Positions 15,575 to 23,368 are shown, counted from the stretch's first letter. The stretch is DNA of 25,076 nt from JBBDWJ01 sp040902925 (GCA_040902925.1 JBBDWJ010000190.1:1-25076); one strand, 5' to 3'. Made by a program: numbers and translations. Notes: generated from the sequence alone by a model not told the origin.

Positions 15575-15606
15575 GATCAGAAGATCAACAGATCAACCGA
15601 TCAACG
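15575..15606. repeat. Four 8-bp tandem copies of GATCAACN-like sequence
   Basis: GATCA occurs at 15575, 15583, 15591 and 15599 with an exact 8-bp period. The third copy contains the stop codon of the DAO-type gene (TGA, 15595-15593), so copy-number change could alter its C-terminus or the spacing to the [2Fe-2S] gene. Confidence 0.6.
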
Positions 15607-16726
15607 GAATCATCTCCCCGAAGCGCGATGGCAGGTAGGGAGCGGCTGGAATCGCCGGCTCGCGACCCAGGATCTGATCCGCGAGGAGCCGCGCGGTTCC
15701 GAGCGACGTAGTGATCCCCAGCCCTTCGTGGCCGGTGGCCAGGTAGAGCCCCGCAATCGCAGGGTGCGGCCCGATCAGCGGCAGCTTATCGTCGGTGGCG
15801 GCCCGGAAGCCGGTCCAGGTGCGAATCGTCGACAGTTCCGAAAGATCGGGCATGTAGTCGATGGCGCGGCGAATCATTTTAGCGAGAATCGGCCGGTCGA
15901 TCGAGGAATTCTCGACTCCGAATTGCCGGGACGAGCCGATCAGCACCTGGCCGGTCGAGCGCGGCTGGACGTTGAACGCCACCGACTCGGCATCCGACCC
16001 GTGAGCGCTTTTCAAGTAGCCGAGCTCGACCAACTGATGGCGCACGAACCCTGGGTACCGATCAGTAATAGCAAGATGGCCTTTGCGCGGGCGGATCGGC
16101 AGGCCGGCGGTGAGTTGCGGCGCCCAGGCCCCGGCGGCGTTCACCGTGAATCCGGCCGCGAGGTTGGTTCCGTCGGCAAGCCGCACCGCAGTGCCGGTGA
16201 TTTCCACTGCCCGCGATCCCGCTCGCAAGACCGCCCCCCGCGACTGGGCCTGCCGGATCATCCAACTCGCCGCGCAGGGAGCGTACACGACGCTATCGTC
16301 TTGGACCAGCAAACCTCCGGCGAGCCCTGCGCGCAAATGCGGCTCGGCCTCGCGGAGCGCCCGCGGATCAAGTACTTCAACCGGCACGGCACGCTCGCTG
16401 TAGTACTGATGCTTGTGGGAAACGGCCGCGAACTCCTCCTCGTCGGCCGCCACCCAGATCGTTCCGCGAGGTTCGTATTCGGCCTCGGGGGGCAGCTCGG
16501 CGGATAACTCCTGCCAGAGCTGCCAGGAGTAGCGGGTCAGCGCGAACTCGGCTTCCGAATCGTCCATCACCACGACGTGGCCCATGCCGGCAGCCGTCGC
16601 GCCGCCTCCGACCACGCCCGATTCCACGATGGTGACTGACAGGCCTTCGCTCGCCAAAGCATTCGCGCACGCCGCGCCGACGATGCCGCCGCCGACGATC
16701 ACCACATCGGGCGTGCCGCCGCTCAT
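15593..16726 (-). CDS. D-hydroxyproline dehydrogenase, DAO-type FAD subunit
   Basis: A 377-residue protein. The start ATG at 16726 is chosen because it forms an ATGA overlap with the stop of the epimerase gene upstream. The sequence begins MSGGTPDVVIVGGGIVGAAC, with the Rossmann GGGIVG at residues 12-17 and the second FAD contact in VTIVESGVVGGGATAAGMG. The C-terminal FAD segment is DKLPLIGPHPAIAGLYLATGHEGLGITTSLGTARLLADQI, typical of DAO-family enzymes (D-amino-acid oxidase, sarcosine oxidase, glycine oxidase). RTWTGFRAATDDKLPLIG is the usual motif near the active site. With the neighbouring epimerase and [2Fe-2S]/FAD subunits it is best read as the substrate-oxidising subunit for cis-4-hydroxy-D-proline. 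A stand-alone glycine oxidase-like role is less likely in this context. Confidence 0.88.
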   Translation of the reverse strand: MSGGTPDVVIVGGGIVGAACANALASEGLSVTIVESGVVGGGATAAGMGHVVVMDDSEAEFALTRYSWQLWQELSAELPPEAEYEPRGTIWVAADEEEFAAVSHKHQYYSERAVPVEVLDPRALREAEPHLRAGLAGGLLVQDDSVVYAPCAASWMIRQAQSRGAVLRAGSRAVEITGTAVRLADGTNLAAGFTVNAAGAWAPQLTAGLPIRPRKGHLAITDRYPGFVRHQLVELGYLKSAHGSDAESVAFNVQPRSTGQVLIGSSRQFGVENSSIDRPILAKMIRRAIDYMPDLSELSTIRTWTGFRAATDDKLPLIGPHPAIAGLYLATGHEGLGITTSLGTARLLADQILGREPAIPAAPYLPSRFGEMIPLIG

Positions 16727-17679
16727 CGGCCAATGCCTGTACAAAAAGGATCGCGCGGGTCAAAGAGCAAGGTGCCCTTGGCATGGACAAAGGCCGAGCC
16801 GGTGATCGAGGGCACGATCTTGCCGTCCATTGCTTTGACGACGCGGCCCTCAAACAGGCTGCCGACAATGCTCTCCTGGCGCCAGACGCCGCCTTGTTTC
16901 AGCACGCCGTCGGCCGCGAGACAGGCCAGCTTGGCGCTCGTGCCGGTGCCGCACGGTGAGCGGTCATAAGCCTTGCCCGGGCACAGCACGAAATTTTTGC
17001 TGTCGGCGTCACTGCGCTCGGGCGGACCGAACAGCTCTACGTGGTCGATCTCGTGGCCGTTGTCGCCGGTGATGCCCGCGCGATTGAGCGCCTGTCGAAT
17101 GCGCCAGGTGAAGTCGGTCAGCGCCTCGACGTTACGCACATGAATTTCCTGGCCGTGATCGCCGACGAGGAAAAACCAGTTCCCGCCCCAGGCGACGTCG
17201 CCGCGGATGGGGCCGTGGCCTTCGACGGCGATCTCCACTTGCTTAGCCGTTCGAAAGCTCGGGACGTTCTCGATCGTCACTTCGCCTGAAGCGTCGAGAA
17301 CAGCGCGAACATCGCCCGCCGGCGTCTCGATGAGATGCTCGCCAGGACCGATGCGGCCCTGAAAAGCGAGCGTGACCACCAGCCCGATCGCCCCGTGGCC
17401 GCACATGCCGAGATATCCGACGTTGTTGAAGAAGATGACGCCGGCGGCGGCGCGCGGGTTCACGGGCGCACACAACAGTGCGCCCACGACGACATCGGAG
17501 CCGCGCGGCTCGTTGACCACCGCCGAGCGAAACTCGTCATGCGTTTCGCGAAAGACCGCCAACCGCTCAGCCATCGTACCCAGGCCCAAATCCGGCGCGC
17601 CGCTGATAACGACGCGCGTCGGTTCGCCGCCGGTGTGGGAATCGATGACTTCGACCGGCTGCATTCCCTGATTCATCAT
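16723..17679 (-). CDS. 4-hydroxyproline 2-epimerase (proline racemase family)
   Basis: About 318 residues from the ATG at 17679. The conserved core starts VEVIDSHTGGEPTRVVI, so starts at 17676 or 17664, or a GTG at 17727, are possible; none has a well-placed ribosome site. Both catalytic cysteines are present: MCGHG (Cys93) and DRSPCGTGTSAKL (Cys243). Two cysteines mark racemase/epimerase activity, as opposed to trans-3-hydroxyproline dehydratase, which has a threonine at the second site. FFNNVGYLGMCGHG, AWGGNWFFLV and SKNFVLCPGKAYDRSPCGTG closely match known bacterial 4-hydroxyproline 2-epimerases, by recollection of family sequences. It converts trans-4-hydroxy-L-proline to cis-4-hydroxy-D-proline, the first pathway step. 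Its TGA overlaps the ATG of the DAO-type subunit, so the product and its oxidase are made together. Confidence 0.92.
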   Translation of the reverse strand: MMNQGMQPVEVIDSHTGGEPTRVVISGAPDLGLGTMAERLAVFRETHDEFRSAVVNEPRGSDVVVGALLCAPVNPRAAAGVIFFNNVGYLGMCGHGAIGLVVTLAFQGRIGPGEHLIETPAGDVRAVLDASGEVTIENVPSFRTAKQVEIAVEGHGPIRGDVAWGGNWFFLVGDHGQEIHVRNVEALTDFTWRIRQALNRAGITGDNGHEIDHVELFGPPERSDADSKNFVLCPGKAYDRSPCGTGTSAKLACLAADGVLKQGGVWRQESIVGSLFEGRVVKAMDGKIVPSITGSAFVHAKGTLLFDPRDPFCTGIGR

Positions 17680-17778
17680 GTCGGGGCTAAGAATCGTGGC
17701 GGATCGATAGCGTGACAACTCCGTCACGTCGCTGCTGTGTCCTTCCGCGGCGATACCGGCTTCGTCGCGCTATCACCG

Positions 17779-18687
17779 CTACGCCGAGTGCGCCAACGTG
17801 GGGCGCGTCGCGATGGCGTGCCGGATGATATCCAAAATCTCCTCGCGTTCCGCGCCCGTAATCGGCAGGCGCGGCGAGCGCACGGTCTCCGATCCCAAGC
17901 CGCACTCGGCCACCGCAAGCTTGATGTACTGCACGAGCTTCGGCTTGGTGTCGAGATGCAGCAGGGGCGTATACCAGCGGTAAATATCGAGCGCCGCGTG
18001 GTATTGGCCGCTCACCGCGAGATCCCACAGCAATCGCGACTCTTCGGGAAACGCGTTGACCAGGCCTGAGACCCAGCCCGTCGCCCCCAGCATTGCGGCT
18101 TCGAGCGTCAGATCGTCGACGCCGTTGAACAGAATGTAGCGGTCGCCGGTGACGTTTTTGAGATCCGTGATCCGCCGGACATTTTCCGAAGACTCCTTGA
18201 TCGCCACCAGGGTCGGTTCGTCAGCGAGTTCGGCAAACATTTCCGGGGTGATGTCGGTGCCGTAGGCGACCGGATTGTTGTAGACCATGATCGGAAGGTT
18301 AGAGGCGCGGGCGACGCCGCGAAAGTGTGTGATCGTTTCGCGCGGATCGGTCTTATAGACCATCGCGGGCAGCACCATCAGGCCATCGACGCCGAGTTCT
18401 TCCACGTCGGCGGCGAACTTGCACGCCAGAGGCGTTGTGTATTCGGCGACTCCGGTCAACACTGGCACGCGCCCGGCAACCGCTTCCACCGCGGCTCGCA
18501 GCACCGTCAGTTTCTCGTCATATTCGTGCGAGGTATTTTCCCCGACCGTTCCCAGCATGATGACGCCGTGGACGCCTCCGGTGATCAGCGCCTCGAGGTG
18601 CTTGGCTGTCGCTTCGAGATCGAGGGATTGATCTTTGTGGAACTGCGTGGTGACGGCGGGAAAAATCCCGTGCCAGTCTGCTGTCAT
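17779..18687 (-). CDS. DHDPS-family lyase, probable 1-pyrroline-4-hydroxy-2-carboxylate deaminase
   Basis: A 302-residue TIM-barrel protein of the dihydrodipicolinate synthase/N-acetylneuraminate lyase family. The ATG at 18687 has AAGGAGAA eight nucleotides upstream. The conserved GTVGEN (residues 46-51), the active-site Tyr in VYNNP (Tyr136) and the Schiff-base Lys in VAIKESS (Lys164) are all present. Next to a 4-hydroxyproline epimerase and D-hydroxyproline dehydrogenase, the best-fitting function is deamination of the pyrroline to alpha-ketoglutarate semialdehyde. It is the first gene of the minus-strand operon; the gap to the epimerase is about 99 nt. The downstream enzyme, a semialdehyde dehydrogenase, is not in this window. 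Other DHDPS-family lyase activities cannot be excluded from sequence alone. Confidence 0.85.
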   Translation of the reverse strand: MTADWHGIFPAVTTQFHKDQSLDLEATAKHLEALITGGVHGVIMLGTVGENTSHEYDEKLTVLRAAVEAVAGRVPVLTGVAEYTTPLACKFAADVEELGVDGLMVLPAMVYKTDPRETITHFRGVARASNLPIMVYNNPVAYGTDITPEMFAELADEPTLVAIKESSENVRRITDLKNVTGDRYILFNGVDDLTLEAAMLGATGWVSGLVNAFPEESRLLWDLAVSGQYHAALDIYRWYTPLLHLDTKPKLVQYIKLAVAECGLGSETVRSPRLPITGAEREEILDIIRHAIATRPTLAHSA

Positions 18688-18900
18688 ACGTCGTTCTCCT
18701 TGCCGTTTGCGGACAACTTCCAGGAATCCCCTATTGTACGAGCCCGCGCGGCTATACTGGACGGCTTGACCGGCGTGACGGTTGCCCTGTCCGCTCCCTG
18801 AATCAAACGCCGCTGTGTGCCACACTGAGGCCTTTCCGGACTTGATCCCTGGTGCGCCGCTCCCTGAGACTGCGGCGCTGCGCCACATAGGGCGCCCGGC
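18688..18900. other. Divergent promoter region between the hydroxyproline operon and the NSS transporter
   Basis: A 213-bp region between two starts. It holds a TATACT (18753-18758, plus strand) and a TACAAT (read on the minus strand, 18738-18733), but no well-spaced -35 hexamer for either. Near the transporter start an imperfect GC-rich inverted repeat occurs (GTGCGCCGC ... GCGGCGCTGCGCCAC). The arrangement would suit joint regulation of import and catabolism; no regulator gene is adjacent. Confidence 0.4.
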
Positions 18901-20424
18901 ATGCGCGAAATCGATTCCAGCGTTCACCAGCGGTTCTCGTCGCGGCTCGGCTTGATGCTGAGCGTGCTCGGAATCGCTGTCGGTACCGGCAACATCTGGC
19001 GCTTTCCGCGGATCGCCGCGCAGGCCGGCGGCGAGCAGGGCGCCGGCGCGTTTCTAGTCGCCTGGCTGGTGTTCCTGTTCCTGTGGAGCATCCCGCTGAT
19101 TATCGCCGAGTATGCGCTGGGACGGGCCAGCCGCAAGGGCCCCGTGGGTGCGTTCACGAGTCTGGCCGGCCCGCAATACAGTTGGATGGGCGCCTTTGTC
19201 GCCTTCGTGACGGCGGCGATCACCTTCTATTATTCGGTCGTCGTCGGCTGGTGCATCTACTACTTTTTGATGACGGTCAGCACGCCGCTGCCGACCTCGA
19301 CGGAAGCCGCGATGTCGACCTGGGCAGCGCTACAGGCGAGCAATTGGCCTAGCTTCTTTCATGCCGTCGCGATCCTGTTGGGCGGCGCGGTGGTCTGGCG
19401 CGGCATCCGTTCGATCGAACGCGTCAACACGGTGTTGATGCCGCTGTTGTTGCTCACGGTCGTGATCTCGTTGATTCGCGCCATCACGCTTCCGGGCGCG
19501 CTGGAGGGTGTGGCGTATCTGTTTACACCGGAGTGGGGGCAGTTGTCGAACCCGCGCATCTGGCTCGAAGCGCTGACGCAAAATGCATGGGACACCGGCG
19601 CCGGCTGGGGCCTGTTTCTCACCTACGGCTGCTACATGCGCAAAGAGCACGACCTCGCCCGTAGCGCTTTCCTGACCGCCATAGGCAACAACCTCATTTC
19701 GCTGCTGGCCGGCATGCTGGTGTTCGGCACCGTGTTTGCCGTGTTGGCTCACGGCATGGGCATGAGCCGGCCCGAAGTGCTCAACATCGCGCGCGACAGC
19801 GGACCGGCATCCACCGGGCTGACGTTGATCTGGATGCCGCAGTTGTTCGCGCGCATGGCGTTTGGGAAACTGCTGGCCTGCATCTTTTTCTTCGGCCTGG
19901 CTGTGGCCGGGTTTACTTCGCTGGTTGCGCAACTCGAACTGCTGGTACGGGTGTTGATTGATATCGGCTGGCAGCGGCGCAACGCCATCTTCCTGATCAT
20001 GCCGCTGGCGTTCGTTTGCGGCCTGCCCTCGGCGATGAGCGTCGATTTTCTCAGCAACCAGGATTTTGTCTGGGGCGTGGCGCTGATGCTCTCGGGCGGC
20101 CTGGTGGCATTCGCCGTGATGCGCTACGGCGCGGAACGGCTGCGGCGCGTGGAAATCCTCGCCTCGGGCAAGGATCTCAATCTGGGCGCGTGGTGGGACG
20201 CCACCATAAAATTCTTCGTGCCCTGCGCCGCGACCGTGCTTCTGGTGTGGTGGCTGTCACTGTCGGCCACCGTGTATGCGCCCGACGATTGGTATGATCC
20301 TTTTAATCCCTCCAGTGTGATGACATGCCTGGTGCAATGGGGTCTGGCGGCGGCGGCTTTTTTGGCGTTGAATCGCTGGCTGGCGGCCGCGGCCGGCGCT
20401 CCAAGCCCTCGAGACGAATCGTGA
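18901..20424 (+). CDS. Sodium-dependent NSS (SLC6/LeuT-family) transporter
   Basis: A 507-residue polytopic membrane protein. TM1 carries the family hallmark GIAVGTGNIWRFP (residues 24-36), followed by AGGEQGAGAFLVAWLVFLFLWSIPLIIAEYALGR (TM2), which matches the LeuT order. About 11-12 hydrophobic segments follow, including YYSVVVGWCIYYFLM and FTSLVAQLELLVRVL. By eye the position of LeuT Asn21 is Ile here, while LeuT Asn27 (Na1 site) is kept. NSS proteins co-transport amino acids or related compounds with Na+. It is divergent from the hydroxyproline operon, so hydroxyproline or proline is the leading substrate by context, and mammalian SLC6 members do carry these. Aromatic or branched amino acids remain possible. 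The stop TGA overlaps the next start (GTGA). Confidence 0.9.
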   Translation: MREIDSSVHQRFSSRLGLMLSVLGIAVGTGNIWRFPRIAAQAGGEQGAGAFLVAWLVFLFLWSIPLIIAEYALGRASRKGPVGAFTSLAGPQYSWMGAFVAFVTAAITFYYSVVVGWCIYYFLMTVSTPLPTSTEAAMSTWAALQASNWPSFFHAVAILLGGAVVWRGIRSIERVNTVLMPLLLLTVVISLIRAITLPGALEGVAYLFTPEWGQLSNPRIWLEALTQNAWDTGAGWGLFLTYGCYMRKEHDLARSAFLTAIGNNLISLLAGMLVFGTVFAVLAHGMGMSRPEVLNIARDSGPASTGLTLIWMPQLFARMAFGKLLACIFFFGLAVAGFTSLVAQLELLVRVLIDIGWQRRNAIFLIMPLAFVCGLPSAMSVDFLSNQDFVWGVALMLSGGLVAFAVMRYGAERLRRVEILASGKDLNLGAWWDATIKFFVPCAATVLLVWWLSLSATVYAPDDWYDPFNPSSVMTCLVQWGLAAAAFLALNRWLAAAAGAPSPRDES

Positions 20425-22166
20425 ATTTCTTTCGATCTACCGCACTACTTCTGATTTGCGCCGGCATCTGGGTTCCCGAACTTGCCGCGCAGGGCATGGC
20501 TACCGGTCGTGCGGCGCGGCCGGGCGTGCGCGTTGAGACCGACCTGCCGCCGATTGAGGTTCATTTCGAAGACCTTGCCGTCAAGGCCGCGCTCACCACC
20601 GTGAATGTCTTTGGCGACGCCAACGCAAAGAGGTACATCGTCGAAACCACCGGCAACGGCGTGACCATCTTCGACTACGACAACGACGGCTGGATGGATA
20701 TCTTCATCCCCAACGGCGCGACGCTCGACGACCCCGAGGCTGGCCGCTCCGTGCTCTATCGCAACCTGAAAAATCTTCAGTTCGAAGACGTGACCAAGCA
20801 AGCCGGCCTCGAAAAAGCGGGCTGGGCGCAGGGCGCCTGCGCGGGCGATTACGACAACGACGGGGACCGCGACTTGTTCGTCACCCATTGGGGACAGAGC
20901 AGGCTTTACGAGAACAACGGCGGCAAGTTCAGCGATGCCACCGAAAAGGCCGGCCTGAAGGTCACCGCGGAACGCTGGGACACCGGCTGCACGTTCTTCG
21001 ACTACGACCTCGACGGACGGCTGGATCTGGCCGCCAGCGGTTACGTCGATTTCGACATCAAGAAAGTGCCCGCGCCCGGAGCGGGTGGTTTTTGCCAGTG
21101 GAAAGGTATGCCGGTGATGTGCGGGCCGCGCGGACTGCCCACCGGCCGGAATTACTTGTTCCATAACGAGGGCGGCGGCCGCTTTGGCGATGTTTCGGCG
21201 AAGAGTACGGTTGGCGTGCCCGACACCTGTTATGGTTTTACCACCCTGGCTTCGGATTTCGACAACGACGGCTACCCGGATTTGTACGTGGCTTGCGACT
21301 CGACGCCGAGCCTTCTTTATCTCAACCAGAAGGACGGAACCTTTGAGGAGTCCGGCATTTTGACCGGCGTCGCGCTAAACGAAGACGGCCAGGAGCAGGC
21401 GGGCATGGGGGTGGCGGTCGCCGATTACGATCAGGACGGCCTGTTCGATCTCATCAAGACAAATTTCAGCGACGACACGCCGAATCTTTATCACAACAAC
21501 GGCGACGGCACGTTTACCGACAATGTCTACCTGTCGGGCCTTGGGATCCACACGCAGTTTCTCGGCTGGGGCGTTCATTTTCTCGATGCGGACCATGACG
21601 GGCTCAAGGACGTGTTGATCATCAACGGCCACGTTTATCCCGAGGTCGACAAGGCGAACCTGTCGACGTCGTACCGGCAGCGCCGCTTGTTTTATTGGAA
21701 CGTCGGCAAAGGGCGTTTTGTCGACCTTTCCGAAAAAGCCGGCCCGGGGATTAGCGAACCGTGGTCATCGCGTGGCTCGGCGCAGGCGGATCTCGACAAT
21801 GATGGCTCGCTCGAAGTCGTCATCAACAACATGGGCGCTCGGCCGAGCTTGCTGAAAAATTCGGCTCCGAAGAAAAACTGGCTGCTGACTTCAGTGGTGG
21901 GAGTCGAATGCAATCGCGACGCGATCGGGGCCCGTGTTTTCGTTTACGCGGGAGCGGAGCGGGTTTCCGGCGAAGTTCACGGCGGTTCAGGGTTTCTGTC
22001 TCAGAATGATCCGCGACTGCATTTTGGGTTGGGCGGCCATGCCCGCTACGACCGTATCGAAGTGCAGTGGCCTGGCGGCGGCCGTGAGGTTTTCGCCGGC
22101 GGCGAGGCTAACAAGATTGTCGTTCTCAAGCAGGGCGCTGGAAAGCCGGCTGCGGCTTCGCGGTAG
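20421..22166 (+). CDS. Exported CRTAC1-family protein (FG-GAP repeats plus ASPIC/UnbV)
   Basis: A 581-residue protein starting at GTG 20421, which overlaps the transporter stop by 4 nt and gives a signal peptide (NFFRSTALLLICAGIWVPELAAQ). The open frame extends back to 20325 within the transporter, but that part is just out-of-frame coding. Seven calcium-type D-x-D-x-DG loops are seen: DYDNDGWMD, DYDNDGDRD, DYDLDGRLD, DFDNDGYPD, DYDQDGLFD, DADHDGLKD and DLDNDGSLE. This is an integrin-like propeller. The C-terminus (ECNRDAIGARVFVYAG ... GEVHGGSGFLSQNDPRLHFGLG ... IEVQWPGG) is an ASPIC/UnbV domain. These proteins are numerous in Acidobacteriota and Planctomycetota; their biochemical role is not established. 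The 4-nt overlap implies co-translation with a sodium symporter, which is unusual. Confidence 0.9.
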   Translation: MNFFRSTALLLICAGIWVPELAAQGMATGRAARPGVRVETDLPPIEVHFEDLAVKAALTTVNVFGDANAKRYIVETTGNGVTIFDYDNDGWMDIFIPNGATLDDPEAGRSVLYRNLKNLQFEDVTKQAGLEKAGWAQGACAGDYDNDGDRDLFVTHWGQSRLYENNGGKFSDATEKAGLKVTAERWDTGCTFFDYDLDGRLDLAASGYVDFDIKKVPAPGAGGFCQWKGMPVMCGPRGLPTGRNYLFHNEGGGRFGDVSAKSTVGVPDTCYGFTTLASDFDNDGYPDLYVACDSTPSLLYLNQKDGTFEESGILTGVALNEDGQEQAGMGVAVADYDQDGLFDLIKTNFSDDTPNLYHNNGDGTFTDNVYLSGLGIHTQFLGWGVHFLDADHDGLKDVLIINGHVYPEVDKANLSTSYRQRRLFYWNVGKGRFVDLSEKAGPGISEPWSSRGSAQADLDNDGSLEVVINNMGARPSLLKNSAPKKNWLLTSVVGVECNRDAIGARVFVYAGAERVSGEVHGGSGFLSQNDPRLHFGLGGHARYDRIEVQWPGGGREVFAGGEANKIVVLKQGAGKPAAASR

Positions 22167-22194
22167 ACTGCTGCGACTAGCAGCGATGTGCCCA

Positions 22195-22310
22195 GGGGAC
22201 AGTCACCGGTGCCCTGGGGGACAGTCACCCGCCCTGCAAACTTTGCCTTTTGCCTGACAGTATGAGTCGGGTGACTGTCCCCGCCCGCAACTGTCCCCGC
22301 TCGACTGTCC
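22195..22310. repeat. Cluster of GGGGACAGTCACC direct and inverted repeats
   Basis: GGGGACAGTCACC occurs at 22195-22207 and as GGGGACAGTCACCCG at 22217-22231. The exact reverse complement of the latter (15 bp) lies at 22268-22282. Further ACTGTCC copies start at 22274, 22290 and 22304. The cluster lies between two convergent genes, CRTAC1 and araD. There is no T-tract. It resembles interspersed palindromic repeat clusters; no transposase is near. Confidence 0.65.
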
Positions 22311-22334
22311 GCACGTCCACCGTCCCGGCCGCGA

Positions 22335-23042
22335 CTACCGCGTGGGCGCCTTTGGCTGCCCGTAGTAGGCCGCCGGTCCGTGCTTGCGTAGAAAATGCTT
22401 GTCGAGCAAGGCGGAGCCGATGGCAGGCGCGGAAGCGTTGAGCGTCGCCGTCCGATAGGCCAGCTTCGCAATCTCTTCCAGAAGCACGGCGTTCTGGGCG
22501 GCCTTTTCCGGAGAAGGTCCCCAGCAGAACGGGCCATGACCTCTCACCAGCACGGCCGGCATCTGGCCGGGATCAAGACCCTGAAAACGACGCACGATGG
22601 CGCCGCCGGTGTTTTCTTCGTAGGCGCTCTCGATCTCGGCCGCCTCTAGTTCTTCGGTGACCGGAATCGACCCGTAGAAGTAGTCGGAGTGCGTGGTTCC
22701 CAGGCAGGGGATCTCGCGTCCGGCTTGCGCCCAGGCGGTGGCATAGCTCGAATGGGTGTGCACGACGCCGCCGATCTGGGGAAAGTCGCGGTAGAGCCTG
22801 ACGTGCGTGGGGAGATCGGACGAAGGCCGCAGACTGCCCTCGACGATGGCGCCCGAGAGATCGGTCACCACAAGATGTTCCGGCTTCAGCTCCTCAAAGG
22901 GGAGGCCGCTTGGCTTGATGACGACCAGACCGTCTTCGCGGGATACTCCGCTGGCGTTGCCGAAGGTGTAGATCACCAGGCCGCGGCGGACCAACTCGAG
23001 ATTGGCCTCGACGACCTGCTCGCGAAGGGCTTTGAGCGTCAT
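22335..23042 (-). CDS. araD: L-ribulose-5-phosphate 4-epimerase (class II aldolase/adducin fold)
   Basis: A 235-residue protein from the ATG at 23042 (MTLKALREQVVEANLELVRRG), with an AGGAAGGA ribosome site about 10 nt upstream. By recollection it aligns end to end with E. coli AraD: GNASGVSREDGLVVIKPSG, SSDLPTHVRLYRDFPQIGGVVHTHSSYAT, TTHSDYFYG, MPAVLVRGHGPF and the C-terminus LLDKHFLRKHGPAAYYGQ. Zinc ligands His95 and His97 (HTHS) and His169 and the phosphate-site residues are conserved. The reaction interconverts L-ribulose 5-phosphate and D-xylulose 5-phosphate, joining L-arabinose or related pentoses to the pentose phosphate pathway. araA and araB are not in the window. It is divergent from a LacI-family gene and probably under its control. 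Confidence 0.93.
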   Translation of the reverse strand: MTLKALREQVVEANLELVRRGLVIYTFGNASGVSREDGLVVIKPSGLPFEELKPEHLVVTDLSGAIVEGSLRPSSDLPTHVRLYRDFPQIGGVVHTHSSYATAWAQAGREIPCLGTTHSDYFYGSIPVTEELEAAEIESAYEENTGGAIVRRFQGLDPGQMPAVLVRGHGPFCWGPSPEKAAQNAVLLEEIAKLAYRTATLNASAPAIGSALLDKHFLRKHGPAAYYGQPKAPTR

Positions 23043-23368
23043 GGTTTTACAATCCTTCCTCGACGGCGAACCGCCGCCCGGTGTATGCCGCGCTGCAAGC
23101 ATGAGTCCGGGAAGCAAAGGTTAGCACTTGCCGCTCCGGCAAATCGGCATCGGCCTGCGCGCGGCGGCGCCTCTCCCGAGCCCGCGGCTGCATTGATCTG
23201 TTGATTCAGCTATACTTAGCGATCTTCGTTGGGGGCATGGCGAAGACCGTTTGGGATCGTTGACCAAATAGTCGTGGCATCCAACCGGTCTTTTGTTTTA
23301 CCATTTTGCACGAAATCAGGTAAACGCTTTCATCGGACGGGCACTAGAGGAAGAGTCAGCAACCAGAC
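23043..23368. other. 326-bp divergent control region between araD and the LacI-family gene
   Basis: No gene is seen. It contains a TATACT (23211-23216) without a convincing -35 at normal spacing and a LacI-type operator near the regulator start. The araD side (23043-23120) is GC-rich and has no clear -10. Short TTGAT repeats precede the TATACT. Confidence 0.4.
23319..23332 (+). promoter_or_regulatory. LacI/CcpA-type operator (cre-like)
   Basis: GGTAAACGCTTTCA; the reverse complement TGAAAGCGTTTACC matches the LacI-family palindrome TGNAANCGNTTNCA at all fixed bases but the last. It includes the central CG and lies 37 nt before the regulator ATG, so autorepression and control of araD or the downstream symporter are likely. 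Confidence 0.6.

Noticed and set aside
15371..16507. Plus-strand open frame of 378 codons antisense to the DAO-type subunit
   Set aside because: Arg/Gly/His-rich translation without domains, antisense to a strongly supported enzyme gene.
20325..20420. Upstream extension of the CRTAC1 protein inside the transporter gene
   Set aside because: The sequence is transporter coding in another frame; the GTG at 20421 gives a signal peptide and a coupled GTGA junction.
23193..23205. 13-bp match between TTGATCTGTTGAT here and the GATCA repeat at 15575-15606
   Set aside because: Short, and low-complexity GATCA/TTGAT words make chance matches likely.
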